This document shows positions 14,450-25,285 of a DNA stretch of 49,117 bases, piece after piece. Both the position numbers and the translations under genes were made by a program. A model generated the notes under the pieces. The model was not told the DNA's origin. It did not search any database and worked only from the letters and a program-made list of their open reading frames with translations. Every line of letters begins with the position of its first letter. Within the stretch, counting starts at the first letter, position 1. Source of the DNA: Vulgatibacter sp035565615 (GTDB lineage Bacteria > Myxococcota > Myxococcia > Myxococcales > Vulgatibacteraceae); assembly GCA_035565615.1 (NCBI GenBank), contig DATMSB010000008.1, forward strand, positions 1 through 49,117, given 5' to 3'.

Positions 14450-17371
14450 ATGGGAGCCGACCTCATCCAGGAACTCTTCGAAGCGATCCGCGAGTCGTGC
14501 ACCTCCACCATCTGGTCCCGGGGCGTGGAGCTCGCCCGAGCGGGCGGGGTCCAAGGCGAGGAGGAGGCGGCCGATCGGATCCAGTGCAGGGTGTCGAGCA
14601 AGACCGAGCCGGTGAGCCGCTCCGTGACCCTCGACGTGGAGGGGACCGACTGGGCGTGCGACTGCCCGGGGCGGGACGACGTCTGCGTGCACGTGGCCGC
14701 CGCCGCGATCGCGGTGCGCCAGGCCCGCAAGGCGGGCGCGCGCCTCCCCGTCTCCCGCGTGCGCCCCGCCACGGTGGGGTACCGCTTCGCCAGGTCCGAC
14801 ACCGGCCTGCTCCTCTCCCGCGTCCTCGTCCGCGACGGCGCCGAGGAGGCCCTTCGCACCACCTTGAGCGCGCTCTCCTCGGGGCGGGTCCAGGGGCCGC
14901 CCCTCGCGGCCACCGCGGCCGACCTGAAGATCGACGTCGCCCTCGGCTCGCGGCGGGAGGGGTGGTTCTCGCGCGAGGTGCTCGCGGGGATCTTCGACGA
15001 TCTGGACGGGGCCTCCGACGTGACCCTCGACGGCGAGAGGGTCCGCGTCTCCCGGGAGCGGGTGGGCGTCCGCGCGGTGGTGGAGGATCGCGGCCCGGAT
15101 CTCTGGCTGTCGGTGGTGCAGGATCCCTCCATCGAGGAGGTCTTCGCCAACGGCGTCGCCCGCTGCGCGGACACCTTGCGGATCGTCGCCGACCCTCCCC
15201 TCACCGGCCGCGAGCTCGCCGAGCTGCGGGAGGGGCTGCGCTTCGGCCCCGATCGCCTCCACGAGCTGGTCTCCGAGACGCTGCCGTCCCTGCGCCGCCG
15301 CGTACCCGTCGACGTGCGCACCGCGCGGCTCCCCGACGCGGTGCGGATGCCGCCGCGGATCCTCGTGGAGACCGAGCAGGAGGGAGAGATCCTCTCCGTG
15401 CTCCCGTCGATCGTGTACGGCGATCCGCCCCGCGCGAGGGTCGCCGGCGAGAGGCTGGTCGCCGCCGGGACCGGCGGGGCACTGCCGCTGCGCGATCCCG
15501 ACGGCGAGCGCCGCCTCGCCCGGCGGCTGGAGCGGGATCTGGGCCTCGTCCCGGGCAGGCGCGCCACCTTCCGCGGCGAGGACGCCGCCGCGTTCGCAGG
15601 CCGGCTGCGCCTCTTCGACGCGGAGGTGAAGGGCCCCGGCGCCGCCGCCTTCGCGATCGCCCCGCCCCTCGAACCCCTCCTCGAGATCGGCGATGGCACG
15701 TTTCACCTGGAGTTTCGGGTGGACGGTGAGCCGGCCCGCCGGGCGGAGCCCGCCGCGGTGCTGCGCGCCTGGCTCCAGGGCGAGAACCTCGTCCCCCTGA
15801 TCGGCGGCGGGCTGTCCCCGCTGCCGGTGGGGTGGTTGGAGAGGTTCGGCCGCCAGGTCGCCGACCTGCTCGCCGCCCGGGACGAGCGCGGGGAGCTGCC
15901 CGCGTGTGCGCTCCCGGATCTGGCGCGGCTCTGCGAGGCGTTCGAGCGCCCGCCTCCGCCCGGGATCGAGCGGCTGCGCCCCCTCCTCGAGGACTTCGAC
16001 GGGCTGCCCGCGCCGGCGCTCCCTCCCGATCTGCGCGCCTCGCTGCGGGACTACCAGCTCCGCGGCGTGGCCTGGCTCTCGTTCCTGCAGCAGGCGGGCC
16101 TGGGCGCCCTCCTCGCCGACGACATGGGCCTGGGGAAGACGCTGCAGGCGGCGTGCACGCTGGGGCCGGTGAGCCTGGTCGTGGCGCCGACCAGCGTCCT
16201 CCACAACTGGAAGGCGGAGCTCGCGCGGTTTCGCCCGTCGCTGCGCGTCGCCGTCTACCACGGGGCCCGCCGCGAGCTGGACGAGGGCGCGGACGTGATC
16301 CTCACCTCCTACGCGATCCTGCGCCTCGACGCCGACGCCCTCGCAGCGCGGCGGTGGAGGACGGTGGTCCTCGACGAGGCGCAGGCGATCAAGAATCCCG
16401 ACAGCCAGATCGCCCGGGCGGCGTTCGCGCTCTCCGCGGACTTCCGCGTCTGCCTCAGCGGCACGCCGGTGGAGAACCGACTCGAGGAGCTGTGGAGCCA
16501 GCTCCACTTCCTCAACCGCGGCCTCCTCGGCGGCAGGAAGGACTTCGACGAGCGCTATGCCAGGGCCATCGCCGACGGCGAGCCCGGCGCCGCAGCGGCG
16601 CTGCGGGCGCGGATCAAGCCCTTCGTGCTGCGCCGCCGCAAGGCGGAGGTCGCCGCCGAGCTGCCGCCTCGCACCGAGACGGTGCTGCGCTGCGCCCTCG
16701 ACGAGCACGAGCGCAGGGTCTACGACGCGGTCGGCGCCGCGGCGCGGTCGGAGGTGGTGGAGCGGCTCGCGGCGGGAGGCAGCGTCCTCGCCGCCCTCGA
16801 AGCGCTCCTGCGCCTGCGGCAGGCGGCTTGCCACGCAGGGCTCGTTCCCGGGCAGCAGGCCGATCGCTCCTCGAAGGTGGACCTGTTGGTGGAGCGGCTC
16901 GACGAGGCGGTGGCCGACGGGCACAAGGCCCTCGTCTTCTCGCAGTGGACCTCGCTCCTCGACAAGGTGGAGCCGCACCTGCGGGAGGCGGGGATCGCGT
17001 TCACGAGGCTCGACGGCTCGACCGCGGATCGGGAAGGGGTGGTGTCGGCGTTCCAGGCCGAGGACGGCCCGCCGGTGATGCTGCTCTCGCTGAAGGCGGG
17101 CGGCACGGGGCTGAACCTCACCGCGGCCGATCACGTCTTCCTGCTGGATCCGTGGTGGAACCCGGCGGTCGAGGATCAGGCGGCGGATCGCGCCCACCGC
17201 ATCGGCCAGGATCGCCCCGTCTTCGTGCACCGGCTGGTGGCGGCGGACACGGTGGAGGAGCGCATCCTCCTGCTCCAGGAGCGCAAGCGCGCCCTCGCCG
17301 ACGCCGCGCTGGGCGGCGCCGACGCGGCGACCTCGATCACCCGCGAGGAGCTCCTCGAGCTGCTCGCCTGA
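14450..17371 (+). CDS. SWIM zinc-finger SNF2-family helicase
   Basis: A 973-residue SF2 DNA-dependent ATPase. Near residue 65 is a SWIM zinc finger, CDCPGRDDVCVH (CxC-x6-CxH). The middle 400 residues are a family-specific linker. The helicase core occupies about residues 520-970: DDMGLGKT (Walker A), VVLDEAQAIKN (DEAQ-type Walker B), LSGTPVENRLEELWS, FVLRRRK, then the C-terminal lobe with VFSQWT, RLDGST, LLSLKAGGTGLNL and DQAADRAHRIGQ. Bacterial HepA/RapA-like proteins of this class remodel nucleic acid-protein complexes; the exact role is unknown. The ATG at 14450 has no strong ribosome binding site; the frame is open further upstream through the repeats. Confidence 0.9.
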   Translation: MGADLIQELFEAIRESCTSTIWSRGVELARAGGVQGEEEAADRIQCRVSSKTEPVSRSVTLDVEGTDWACDCPGRDDVCVHVAAAAIAVRQARKAGARLPVSRVRPATVGYRFARSDTGLLLSRVLVRDGAEEALRTTLSALSSGRVQGPPLAATAADLKIDVALGSRREGWFSREVLAGIFDDLDGASDVTLDGERVRVSRERVGVRAVVEDRGPDLWLSVVQDPSIEEVFANGVARCADTLRIVADPPLTGRELAELREGLRFGPDRLHELVSETLPSLRRRVPVDVRTARLPDAVRMPPRILVETEQEGEILSVLPSIVYGDPPRARVAGERLVAAGTGGALPLRDPDGERRLARRLERDLGLVPGRRATFRGEDAAAFAGRLRLFDAEVKGPGAAAFAIAPPLEPLLEIGDGTFHLEFRVDGEPARRAEPAAVLRAWLQGENLVPLIGGGLSPLPVGWLERFGRQVADLLAARDERGELPACALPDLARLCEAFERPPPPGIERLRPLLEDFDGLPAPALPPDLRASLRDYQLRGVAWLSFLQQAGLGALLADDMGLGKTLQAACTLGPVSLVVAPTSVLHNWKAELARFRPSLRVAVYHGARRELDEGADVILTSYAILRLDADALAARRWRTVVLDEAQAIKNPDSQIARAAFALSADFRVCLSGTPVENRLEELWSQLHFLNRGLLGGRKDFDERYARAIADGEPGAAAALRARIKPFVLRRRKAEVAAELPPRTETVLRCALDEHERRVYDAVGAAARSEVVERLAAGGSVLAALEALLRLRQAACHAGLVPGQQADRSSKVDLLVERLDEAVADGHKALVFSQWTSLLDKVEPHLREAGIAFTRLDGSTADREGVVSAFQAEDGPPVMLLSLKAGGTGLNLTAADHVFLLDPWWNPAVEDQAADRAHRIGQDRPVFVHRLVAADTVEERILLLQERKRALADAALGGADAATSITREELLELLA

Positions 17372-17416
17372 TCGGGGCGTCCTCGCCGGAGCGCGCCGCG
17401 CGGGGTCGGGCGCCGA

Positions 17417-17836
17417 TCAGAGCTTCCTTCGCTCTCCCCTGCGCCGGTAGCGGAGCACGTCCGCGAGGATCTCCGTGTGGTCGAAGACCAGGGCCGGGAG
17501 CTCGTCCGGCGCAAAGGCGCGCGCCTCCTCCGCGTCGTCGCCGCCCTCGGGCTCCCCGCTCGCCGTGGCGAGGAAGACGGTGGAGATGGTGTGGCGGCGG
17601 GGATCCCGGCTCGGATCCGAGTAGGTGAAGAACTGCTCCACCAGGGTGACGTCGAGGCCGGTCTCCTCCTTCGCCTCGCGGATCGCGGCGGCGTCGAGGC
17701 TCTCGCCCTCGTCGACGAACCCGCCCGGGAGGGCCCAGCCGTGGGGCGGGTTCTTGCGGCGCACCAGCACGATGCGTCCGTCCGAAAGCTCGATCACGCA
17801 GTCGACGGTCGGCAAGGGGTTCCGGTGTTCCGCCAT
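17417..17836 (-). CDS. NUDIX hydrolase
   Basis: A 139-residue single-domain NUDIX protein. The box is complete: G-FVDEG-E-SLDAAAI-REAKEETGL, with the metal-binding REAKEE. The upstream PPHGWALPGG and downstream QFFTYSDPSRDPRRHTIS resemble ADP-ribose/NADH pyrophosphatase-type NUDIX enzymes, so ADP-ribose or a nucleoside diphosphate derivative is the likely substrate. ATG at 17836. It converges with the SNF2 gene across 45 bp and diverges from a small lipoprotein gene. Confidence 0.9.
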   Translation of the reverse strand: MAEHRNPLPTVDCVIELSDGRIVLVRRKNPPHGWALPGGFVDEGESLDAAAIREAKEETGLDVTLVEQFFTYSDPSRDPRRHTISTVFLATASGEPEGGDDAEEARAFAPDELPALVFDHTEILADVLRYRRRGERRKL

Positions 17837-17960
17837 GGCCGCAACGGTGGCATCCGGGATCGGCGCGGGTCAAGGCTCGCGTGGAACGGGAGCCTCGGCG
17901 CCTTAGATTCCACGGAAGGGCGCCGCGGTCTTCGCGAGAGGGGCCCGGACGGGGAGGGGC

Positions 17961-18440
17961 GTGGGCAGGATCCCGTGGGTCGCGGTGCTGGTGCTCCTGG
18001 GCGGCTGCGGCCCGGATCTGTCCACCGGCGCCTATCTCTTCCAGCGGACCCAGGAGCTGCGCTCGAGCTGCGCCGTCGATCCGCCCCTCCCCGTCGAGTG
18101 GGTGGGGGAGGTGACGGTCCGGGGGCTCACCGTCACCATCGAGCTGCGGGACCCCGCCTTCCGCGTCGCCGTCGATCAGAAGGCCCTGGTGGGCGTCTTC
18201 CAGGAGGACGATCGACGGGAGGATCCCCGCTTCCTCTCGGACAGCACCTTCGACGACGTCGCCACCATCGAGGGCACCTCCTGCTTCGTCTTCACCCACC
18301 TGCAGATCGAGGGGACGGTCCCCGCCGACGATCGCATCGTCGGCGTCGCCCGCGTCGTCGACAGCCGGCAGCTCGAGGCGGATCGGGCCTGCCCCTTCGC
18401 ATGCGTGCAGGAGGTGGCGTTCGAGGCGCGCAAGCGCTGA
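17961..18440 (+). CDS. Small lipoprotein, unknown function
   Basis: A 159-residue protein with a type II signal peptide (VAVLVLLGGC, Cys near residue 16). The mature part is beta-rich and holds three further Cys residues (SSCAVD, TSCFVF, CPFACV) that could form disulfides. No family recognised. Start is a GTG at 17961 with GGGGAGGGGC immediately upstream; a TAGATT box at 17904-17909 could be its promoter. A hairpin (CGCTCC/GGAGCG around 18451-18471) follows the gene. Confidence 0.7.
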   Translation: MGRIPWVAVLVLLGGCGPDLSTGAYLFQRTQELRSSCAVDPPLPVEWVGEVTVRGLTVTIELRDPAFRVAVDQKALVGVFQEDDRREDPRFLSDSTFDDVATIEGTSCFVFTHLQIEGTVPADDRIVGVARVVDSRQLEADRACPFACVQEVAFEARKR

Positions 18441-18550
18441 CGCGTCGACCGCTCCCCGAGGCACGGAGCGACTCGGCCCCCCGGGTGCGGGGTGCCGTCC
18501 GGCAGCGGGTGGTCGTACCGTCGACTCGACCTCCACCAGGAGAGAGAGCC

Positions 18551-20515
<1,965 letters not shown>

Positions 20516-20521
20516 GGCGCC

Positions 20522-21358
20522 TCAGGCCTTCCGCGCGGCAGGGAAGAGCTCCGTCTGGAGGGGCTCGACGCCGAGGGCCTTGCGCACCGGGGCGAAGGAC
20601 CGCCGGTGGATCGGGCAGGGGCCGAGCCTCTTCAGCGCCGCCAGATGCTCCGCCACCGGATACCCCTTGTGCCGGGCGAGGCCGTAGCCCGGGTAGGCCG
20701 CGTCCAGCTCGAGCATGCGGGCGTCGCGGGTGGTCTTCGCCACGATCGATGCCGCGGCGATGGAGAGGCTCTTCGCGTCCCCCTTGACGATCGACTGCTG
20801 GGGCACCTCGACCTCGGGGATGCGCCGCGCGTCCACCAGCACCGCCTCGGGAGCGGTGTGGAGCGCCCGCAGGGCGCGCAGCATCGCGAGCAGGCCCGCG
20901 CGGTAGATGTTCACCCGATCGATCTCGTCGGCCTCGACCACGCCGACACCGAAGGCCACCGCCCGATCGCGGATCTCCACCGCGAGCCGCTCGCGCCGGG
21001 TGGCGTCGAGCTTCTTGGAGTCGTCCACCCCGGGGAGCCGGCAGCCGGGGGGGAGGATCACCGCGGCGGCCACCACCGGCCCGGCGAGAGGGCTCATCCC
21101 CGCCTCGTCGACCCCGGCGACGCGGGAGATCCCGGCGGACCACAGCTCCTGCTCGTATCGCAGCATCCTGCGCAGCCGCTGCCCCTCCGCCCGGTTCGCG
21201 TGTCGACGCCGCTCGATCGCCTCGAGGATCGCTCGGGCGCCGGCGCGGGGATCCGCGGCGAGCGCGGCCTCCGCCGCGGCGGTCAGCGGCCTCCCCTCGT
21301 CGAGGTAGCGGCGCTTGAGGAGGGAGAGGGGGGTGCGGCGGGGCGGCATCGGCGGCAC
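20522..21358 (-). CDS. rnhB: Ribonuclease HII with N-terminal extension and altered GRG motif
   Basis: A 278-residue enzyme that cuts RNA in RNA-DNA hybrids and single ribonucleotides in DNA. The catalytic acidic residues are visible in GVDEAGMSPLAGPV (Asp-Glu), VLVDARRIP and SIVAKTTRDARM. The motif normally reading GRG in DEAGRGPLAG is GMS here; that loop contacts the RNA-DNA junction. About 80 residues precede the catalytic domain, a helical Arg/Ala-rich extension absent from E. coli RnhB (198 residues). Start is GTG 21358 (GGGGGTAG four bases upstream) or ATG 21349. Tail-to-tail with acs. Confidence 0.9.
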   Translation of the reverse strand: MPPMPPRRTPLSLLKRRYLDEGRPLTAAAEAALAADPRAGARAILEAIERRRHANRAEGQRLRRMLRYEQELWSAGISRVAGVDEAGMSPLAGPVVAAAVILPPGCRLPGVDDSKKLDATRRERLAVEIRDRAVAFGVGVVEADEIDRVNIYRAGLLAMLRALRALHTAPEAVLVDARRIPEVEVPQQSIVKGDAKSLSIAAASIVAKTTRDARMLELDAAYPGYGLARHKGYPVAEHLAALKRLGPCPIHRRSFAPVRKALGVEPLQTELFPAARKA

Positions 21359-21503
21359 GCTACCCCCGCCGGACGTGGCCGTCCAGACGGGAGCGACTCG
21401 CCCGCGAACGACCCGCCGCCGGGCGGGGGCGGTGCCGGGGGAGCATTGGATCCACCGCTGGCGCCGGACCCTCCCCGATGCGGCCCCTGCGGCTGCGATG
21501 AAC

Positions 21504-21509
21504 TAGAGT
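21504..21509 (+). promoter_or_regulatory. -10 box (TAGAGT) of possible leaderless mRNA
   Basis: TAGAGT, seven bases, then the ATG at 21517 of the TonB-like gene; no Shine-Dalgarno sequence before that ATG. Confidence 0.3.
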
Positions 21510-21516
21510 GGCTGCC

Positions 21517-22400
21517 ATGGGCGCCGGTCGAGGCCAGAAGGATGGCGGCTGGATGCGCACGTGCGCGGCGATCGCCGCGTCGGCGCTGGTCCATGGGCTC
21601 CTGCTGCTCGCGCTCCGGCTCGCGCCCCCGCCGCAGGCGGAGGCGCCCCCCGACCAGCGACCGATCGAGATCGTGATCCTCGACGCGCCCCGCGCCGTGG
21701 GAGCGCCGGCGACCCCCTCCGCCTCCGCCGGGCAGGACGAACCGACCGCGGCGGCCAAGGTGCCGGGCGCCAGGGTGGCCGCGCCGCCGGCTGCCGCGAG
21801 CGCGCCCGCCGAGGGGATCGCGCCGGTGCCTGGCGGCCCCGCCGCATCCGAAGGCTCCCTCACCCTCGTCCCGGAGGAGCGCCTCATCGAGCGCCGCCTG
21901 GACGAGATGTTCGCCGAGGATCGCGCGGAGAAGACCGCCTGGCACCGGGCCGACTCGTACTGGTTCGAGCTGCGCCGGCGCCTGGAGCGAGACTTCGCGC
22001 CGCCCCGGGAGAGCTGATCGAGGCCGGCCCCTCGTCCGGTAGCCTGGGCATGCGCGGCGCCATCGCCGCCTACCGCGGGCAGGCGGCGGCCTACGGCGCC
22101 ACGGGCTCCCCGTACGGCGACGCGCCGCTCGAGCCGGGCGGGAGGAGGGGCTTCGCCCAGGAGATGGTGGACGAGGCGGCGACGCGGGTCTTCTCCCGGC
22201 CGCTGGACGAGGCGATCGGGGACACCTGCCTCCTCGCCCGCACCCTGGTGGCGGTGGTCGAGCTCGAGCAGGACGCCGGCGGATCGCTCGCCGAGGCCCG
22301 GCTCGTCTCCTCCAGCGGGATCCCCGCCCATCAGGTGCTCCTCCTCGCCGTCTACGACGACTGGCGGCGGAGAAGGCCTTTTCGCGCCCGTCCCCCATGC
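21517..22400 (+). pseudogene. TonB-like energy-transducer gene broken by frame changes
   Basis: The first frame (21517-22017) encodes a membrane helix (AAIASALVHGLLLLALRL), a Pro/Ala-rich spacer and the helix FELRRRLERDFAPPRES, then stops. From about 22011 the coding signal (high third-position GC) continues in the next frame as ELIEAGPSSGSLGM to VAVVELEQDAGG and LVSSSGIPAHQVLLLAVYDDW, which resembles a TonB C-terminal domain. After about 22365 that frame loses coding character and runs without a stop to 22592, inside the thiolase gene, so the end is uncertain. The layout (anchor, proline-rich spacer, C-terminal TonB-like domain) fits an energy transducer to outer-membrane receptors. Either real frameshifts or sequence errors; the 3' limit given is approximate. 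Confidence 0.55.
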
Positions 22401-22438
22401 GCTACAACCGCCCGACCGAGCCTCCCGGGAGCGAGACC

Positions 22439-23638
22439 ATGCGCGACGTCCTCATCTGCACCGCCCTCCGCACGCCCATCGGCAAGCTGCGCGGCGCCCT
22501 CCAGGCGGTCCGCCCCGACGACCTGGCGGCTCACGCGATCCGCGGCGTGCTGGCGCGCTCCGGGATCGATCCGGCCCGGATCGACGAGGTGATCCTCGGC
22601 TGCGCCAACCAGGCGGGCGAGGACAACCGCAACGTCGCCCGCATGGCGCTGCTCCTTGCCGGGCTGCCGCAGGAGGTCCCCGGCGTCACCGTGAACCGCC
22701 TGTGCGCGTCGGGGCTCGAGGCAACCACCCAGGCCGCCCGGATGATCGCCCTGGGCGATGCCGAGGTGGTGATCGCCGGCGGCGTCGAGTCCATGTCCCG
22801 GGCGCCCTGGGCCATGCCCAAGCCCGAGATCGGGCTCCCCACCGGCGGCGTCCAGGCCTTCGACACGTCGCTGGGGTGGCGCTTTCCCAACCCGAGACTC
22901 GCCGCGCTCTTCCCCCTGGAGCAGATGGGCGAGACCGCGGAGAACCTGGCCGAGCGCCACGGGATCACGCGGGAGGATCAGGACGCCTTCTCGCTGCGGT
23001 CCCATCGGCGAGCGATCGCCGCCTGGGAGTCGGGCGCGTTCCGGGACGAGATCCTGCCGGTGGAGGTCCCGCAGCGGAAGGGGCCCGCCGTCGCGGTCGA
23101 TCGCGACGAGGGGCCGCGGCCCGACACCTCCCTCGAGAAGCTGGCGAAGCTGGCCCCGGCGTTCCGCGCCGGCGGCACCGTGACCGCCGGCAACTCCTCC
23201 ACGCTGAACGACGGCGCCGCGGCCCTCCTGCTGGCCTCGCCCGAGGCGGCGAAGGCGCACGGGCTCGAGCCGCTGGCCCGCTTCGTCGGCGGCGCGGCGG
23301 CGGGCGTCGATCCCCGCTTCATGGGGATCGGCCCGGTGCCGGCGACGCGCAAGCTCCTCGCCCGCACGGGCGTCGCCCTCGACTCGATCGATCTCGTCGA
23401 GCTCAACGAGGCCTTCGCCGCCCAGAGCCTCGCCTGCGTGCGCGAGCTCGGCCTCGATCCGGCGCGGGTGAACGTCAACGGCGGCGCCATCGCCCTCGGC
23501 CACCCCTTGGGGTGCTCGGGCGCGCGGATCGTCGCCACCCTCGTCCACGAACTGCGCCGCCGCGGCGGCCGGTACGGCCTCGCCACCATGTGCGTCGGCG
23601 TGGGCCAGGGCGCCGCCGCCCTCGTCGAGCGCGCGTGA
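22439..23638 (+). CDS. Acetyl-CoA acetyltransferase / 3-oxoacyl-CoA thiolase
   Basis: A 399-residue thiolase. The acyl-accepting Cys is in VNRLCASGLEA near residue 88; the second triad parts are NVNGGAIALGHPLGCSGAR (His) and MCVGVGQG (Cys). The segment FDTSLGWRFPNP and GVDPRFMGIGPVPA resembles 3-oxoadipyl-CoA thiolases (PcaF/PaaJ) more than PhaA-type acetoacetyl-CoA thiolase. It cleaves a 3-oxoacyl-CoA with CoA to give acetyl-CoA. ATG at 22439 follows GGGAGCGAG; TACAAC at 22402-22407 might be its -10 box. First gene of a row with aldehyde dehydrogenase, enoyl-CoA hydratase and thioesterase. Confidence 0.9.
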   Translation: MRDVLICTALRTPIGKLRGALQAVRPDDLAAHAIRGVLARSGIDPARIDEVILGCANQAGEDNRNVARMALLLAGLPQEVPGVTVNRLCASGLEATTQAARMIALGDAEVVIAGGVESMSRAPWAMPKPEIGLPTGGVQAFDTSLGWRFPNPRLAALFPLEQMGETAENLAERHGITREDQDAFSLRSHRRAIAAWESGAFRDEILPVEVPQRKGPAVAVDRDEGPRPDTSLEKLAKLAPAFRAGGTVTAGNSSTLNDGAAALLLASPEAAKAHGLEPLARFVGGAAAGVDPRFMGIGPVPATRKLLARTGVALDSIDLVELNEAFAAQSLACVRELGLDPARVNVNGGAIALGHPLGCSGARIVATLVHELRRRGGRYGLATMCVGVGQGAAALVERA

Positions 23639-23730
23639 CGGGCCTGCGAGGGCGCCGGTGGCGCTGTGGGGAGCGGTGCGATAAGACCCCCGGGACGTCG
23701 CGCGCCACTTTCGCGCGAGAGGAGGAGCAG

Positions 23731-25209
23731 ATGGCACTCGAACTCCAGCACTCGAAGCTCCCGGCGGGCAAGCTCCTCGTCGGCGGAAGGTTCGTCGACG
23801 GCCGATCGACGACGGCGATCGACGTCGTGTACCCCGGGACCGGGGAGCGGCTGACCTCGTTCGCGGGCGCGTCGGCGGAGGACGTGGACGCCGCGGTGAA
23901 GATCGCCCGGCAGGCGCTCACCCAGGGGCCGTGGACCACCAGGATCTCGCCGGCCGGGCGATCGCGGATCCTGTGGCGGCTCTCCGAGCTGATCTCCATG
24001 CGCGCGCGCGAGCTCGCGGAGCTGGAGACCGTCGACACCGGCAAGCCCATCGGGGAGACCACGGCGATCGAGATCCCCCTCGCCGCGGAGATCTACCAGT
24101 ACTTCGCCGGTTGGGTGACGAAGGTCCACGGCGAGACGGTTCCGGCGCGTCCGGGCCTGATGAACTTCACCTTGCGCGAGCCCGTGGGGGTGGTCGGCGT
24201 GATCACGCCGTGGAACTTCCCTCTGCTGATGTCCACGTGGAAGATCGCGGCGGCGCTCGCCTGCGGCAACGTGGTAATCCACAAGCCGTCGGAGGTCACG
24301 CCCCTCACCGCGCTGCGCCTGGCCGAGCTCGCCCTCGAGGCCGGCCTTCCCGAGGGGGTGCTCCAGGTGCTGCCCGGCACCGGCGCCGAGGCGGGCGAGG
24401 CGATGGTGAGGCACCCGGGGATCGACAAGATCTCCTTCACCGGATCCACCGCCGTCGGCCAGCGGATCATGCGGGAGGCCGCCGGCACCATGAAGCGCCT
24501 CACCCTGGAGCTCGGCGGCAAAAGCCCCAACGTCGTCTTCGCCGACGCCGACATGGACGCGGCGGTGCGCGGCGCGGTGAACGCGGTCTTCTACAACAAG
24601 GGTGAGGTCTGCTCGGCGGGGTCGCGGCTGTTGGTGGAGCGCAGCATCAAGGACGAGTTCCTCGACAAGGTGCAGGCCCGCGCCGAGCGGCTGGTGGCGT
24701 CGCAGGGCGATCCGCTCTCCCCCGCGACCCGCCTCGGGCCCCAGGTGTCCCAGGCGCAGATGGACAAGGTCCTGGGCTACATCGAGAAGGGCCGGGCCGA
24801 AGGGGCCCGCCTCGTCTTCGGCGGCGGCCGCAACGTGGACGCCGGTGCCGGCTTCTTCGTGACGCCCACGATCTTCGACGACGTCACCGCCGACATGACC
24901 ATCGCTCGCGAGGAGATCTTCGGGCCGGTGGTGGCGACCCTGGCCTTCGACTCGGTGGAGGAGGCGGCGGCGCTCGGCAACGCCAGCGACTACGGCCTCG
25001 CCGCCGGGGTGTGGACCCGGGACGTGAAGAAGGCGCTGCGCACGGCGAAGGCGCTGCGGGCCGGCACCGTCTGGGTGAACACCTACAACCTCTTCGACGC
25101 GGCGATGCCCTTCGGGGGCTTCAAGTCCTCCGGCTTCGGGCGCGAGCTGGGCATGCACGCCATCGACAATTACACCGAGCTCAAGTCGGTGTGGGTCGAT
25201 CTGTCCTGA
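23731..25209 (+). CDS. NAD(P)-dependent aldehyde dehydrogenase
   Basis: A 492-residue ALDH-superfamily enzyme, betaine-aldehyde/phenylacetaldehyde type by overall look. Motifs: VITPWNFPLLMSTWKIAAAL with the catalytic Asn, HKPSEVTPLTAL, FTGSTAVGQRI, LELGGKSPNVVFADAD with the general-base Glu, NKGEVCSAGSRL with the catalytic Cys, and EEIFGPVV. The product would be a carboxylic acid. ATG at 23731 follows GAGAGGAGGAGCAG, a strong ribosome binding site. It is 92 bp after the thiolase and 76 bp before an enoyl-CoA hydratase. The aldehyde substrate cannot be read from sequence. Confidence 0.9.
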   Translation: MALELQHSKLPAGKLLVGGRFVDGRSTTAIDVVYPGTGERLTSFAGASAEDVDAAVKIARQALTQGPWTTRISPAGRSRILWRLSELISMRARELAELETVDTGKPIGETTAIEIPLAAEIYQYFAGWVTKVHGETVPARPGLMNFTLREPVGVVGVITPWNFPLLMSTWKIAAALACGNVVIHKPSEVTPLTALRLAELALEAGLPEGVLQVLPGTGAEAGEAMVRHPGIDKISFTGSTAVGQRIMREAAGTMKRLTLELGGKSPNVVFADADMDAAVRGAVNAVFYNKGEVCSAGSRLLVERSIKDEFLDKVQARAERLVASQGDPLSPATRLGPQVSQAQMDKVLGYIEKGRAEGARLVFGGGRNVDAGAGFFVTPTIFDDVTADMTIAREEIFGPVVATLAFDSVEEAAALGNASDYGLAAGVWTRDVKKALRTAKALRAGTVWVNTYNLFDAAMPFGGFKSSGFGRELGMHAIDNYTELKSVWVDLS

Positions 25210-25285
25210 CGGCCCCCGCATCTGGCGAGCATCCGTCCACCGCACACCGGGGGCGCAGCTCGCGCGTCGCCCCGAGAGGATCCCC

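Noticed and set aside
14348..17230. A 960-codon minus-strand frame opposite the SNF2 gene
   Set aside because: The plus strand has every SNF2 helicase motif in order; the minus product has none.
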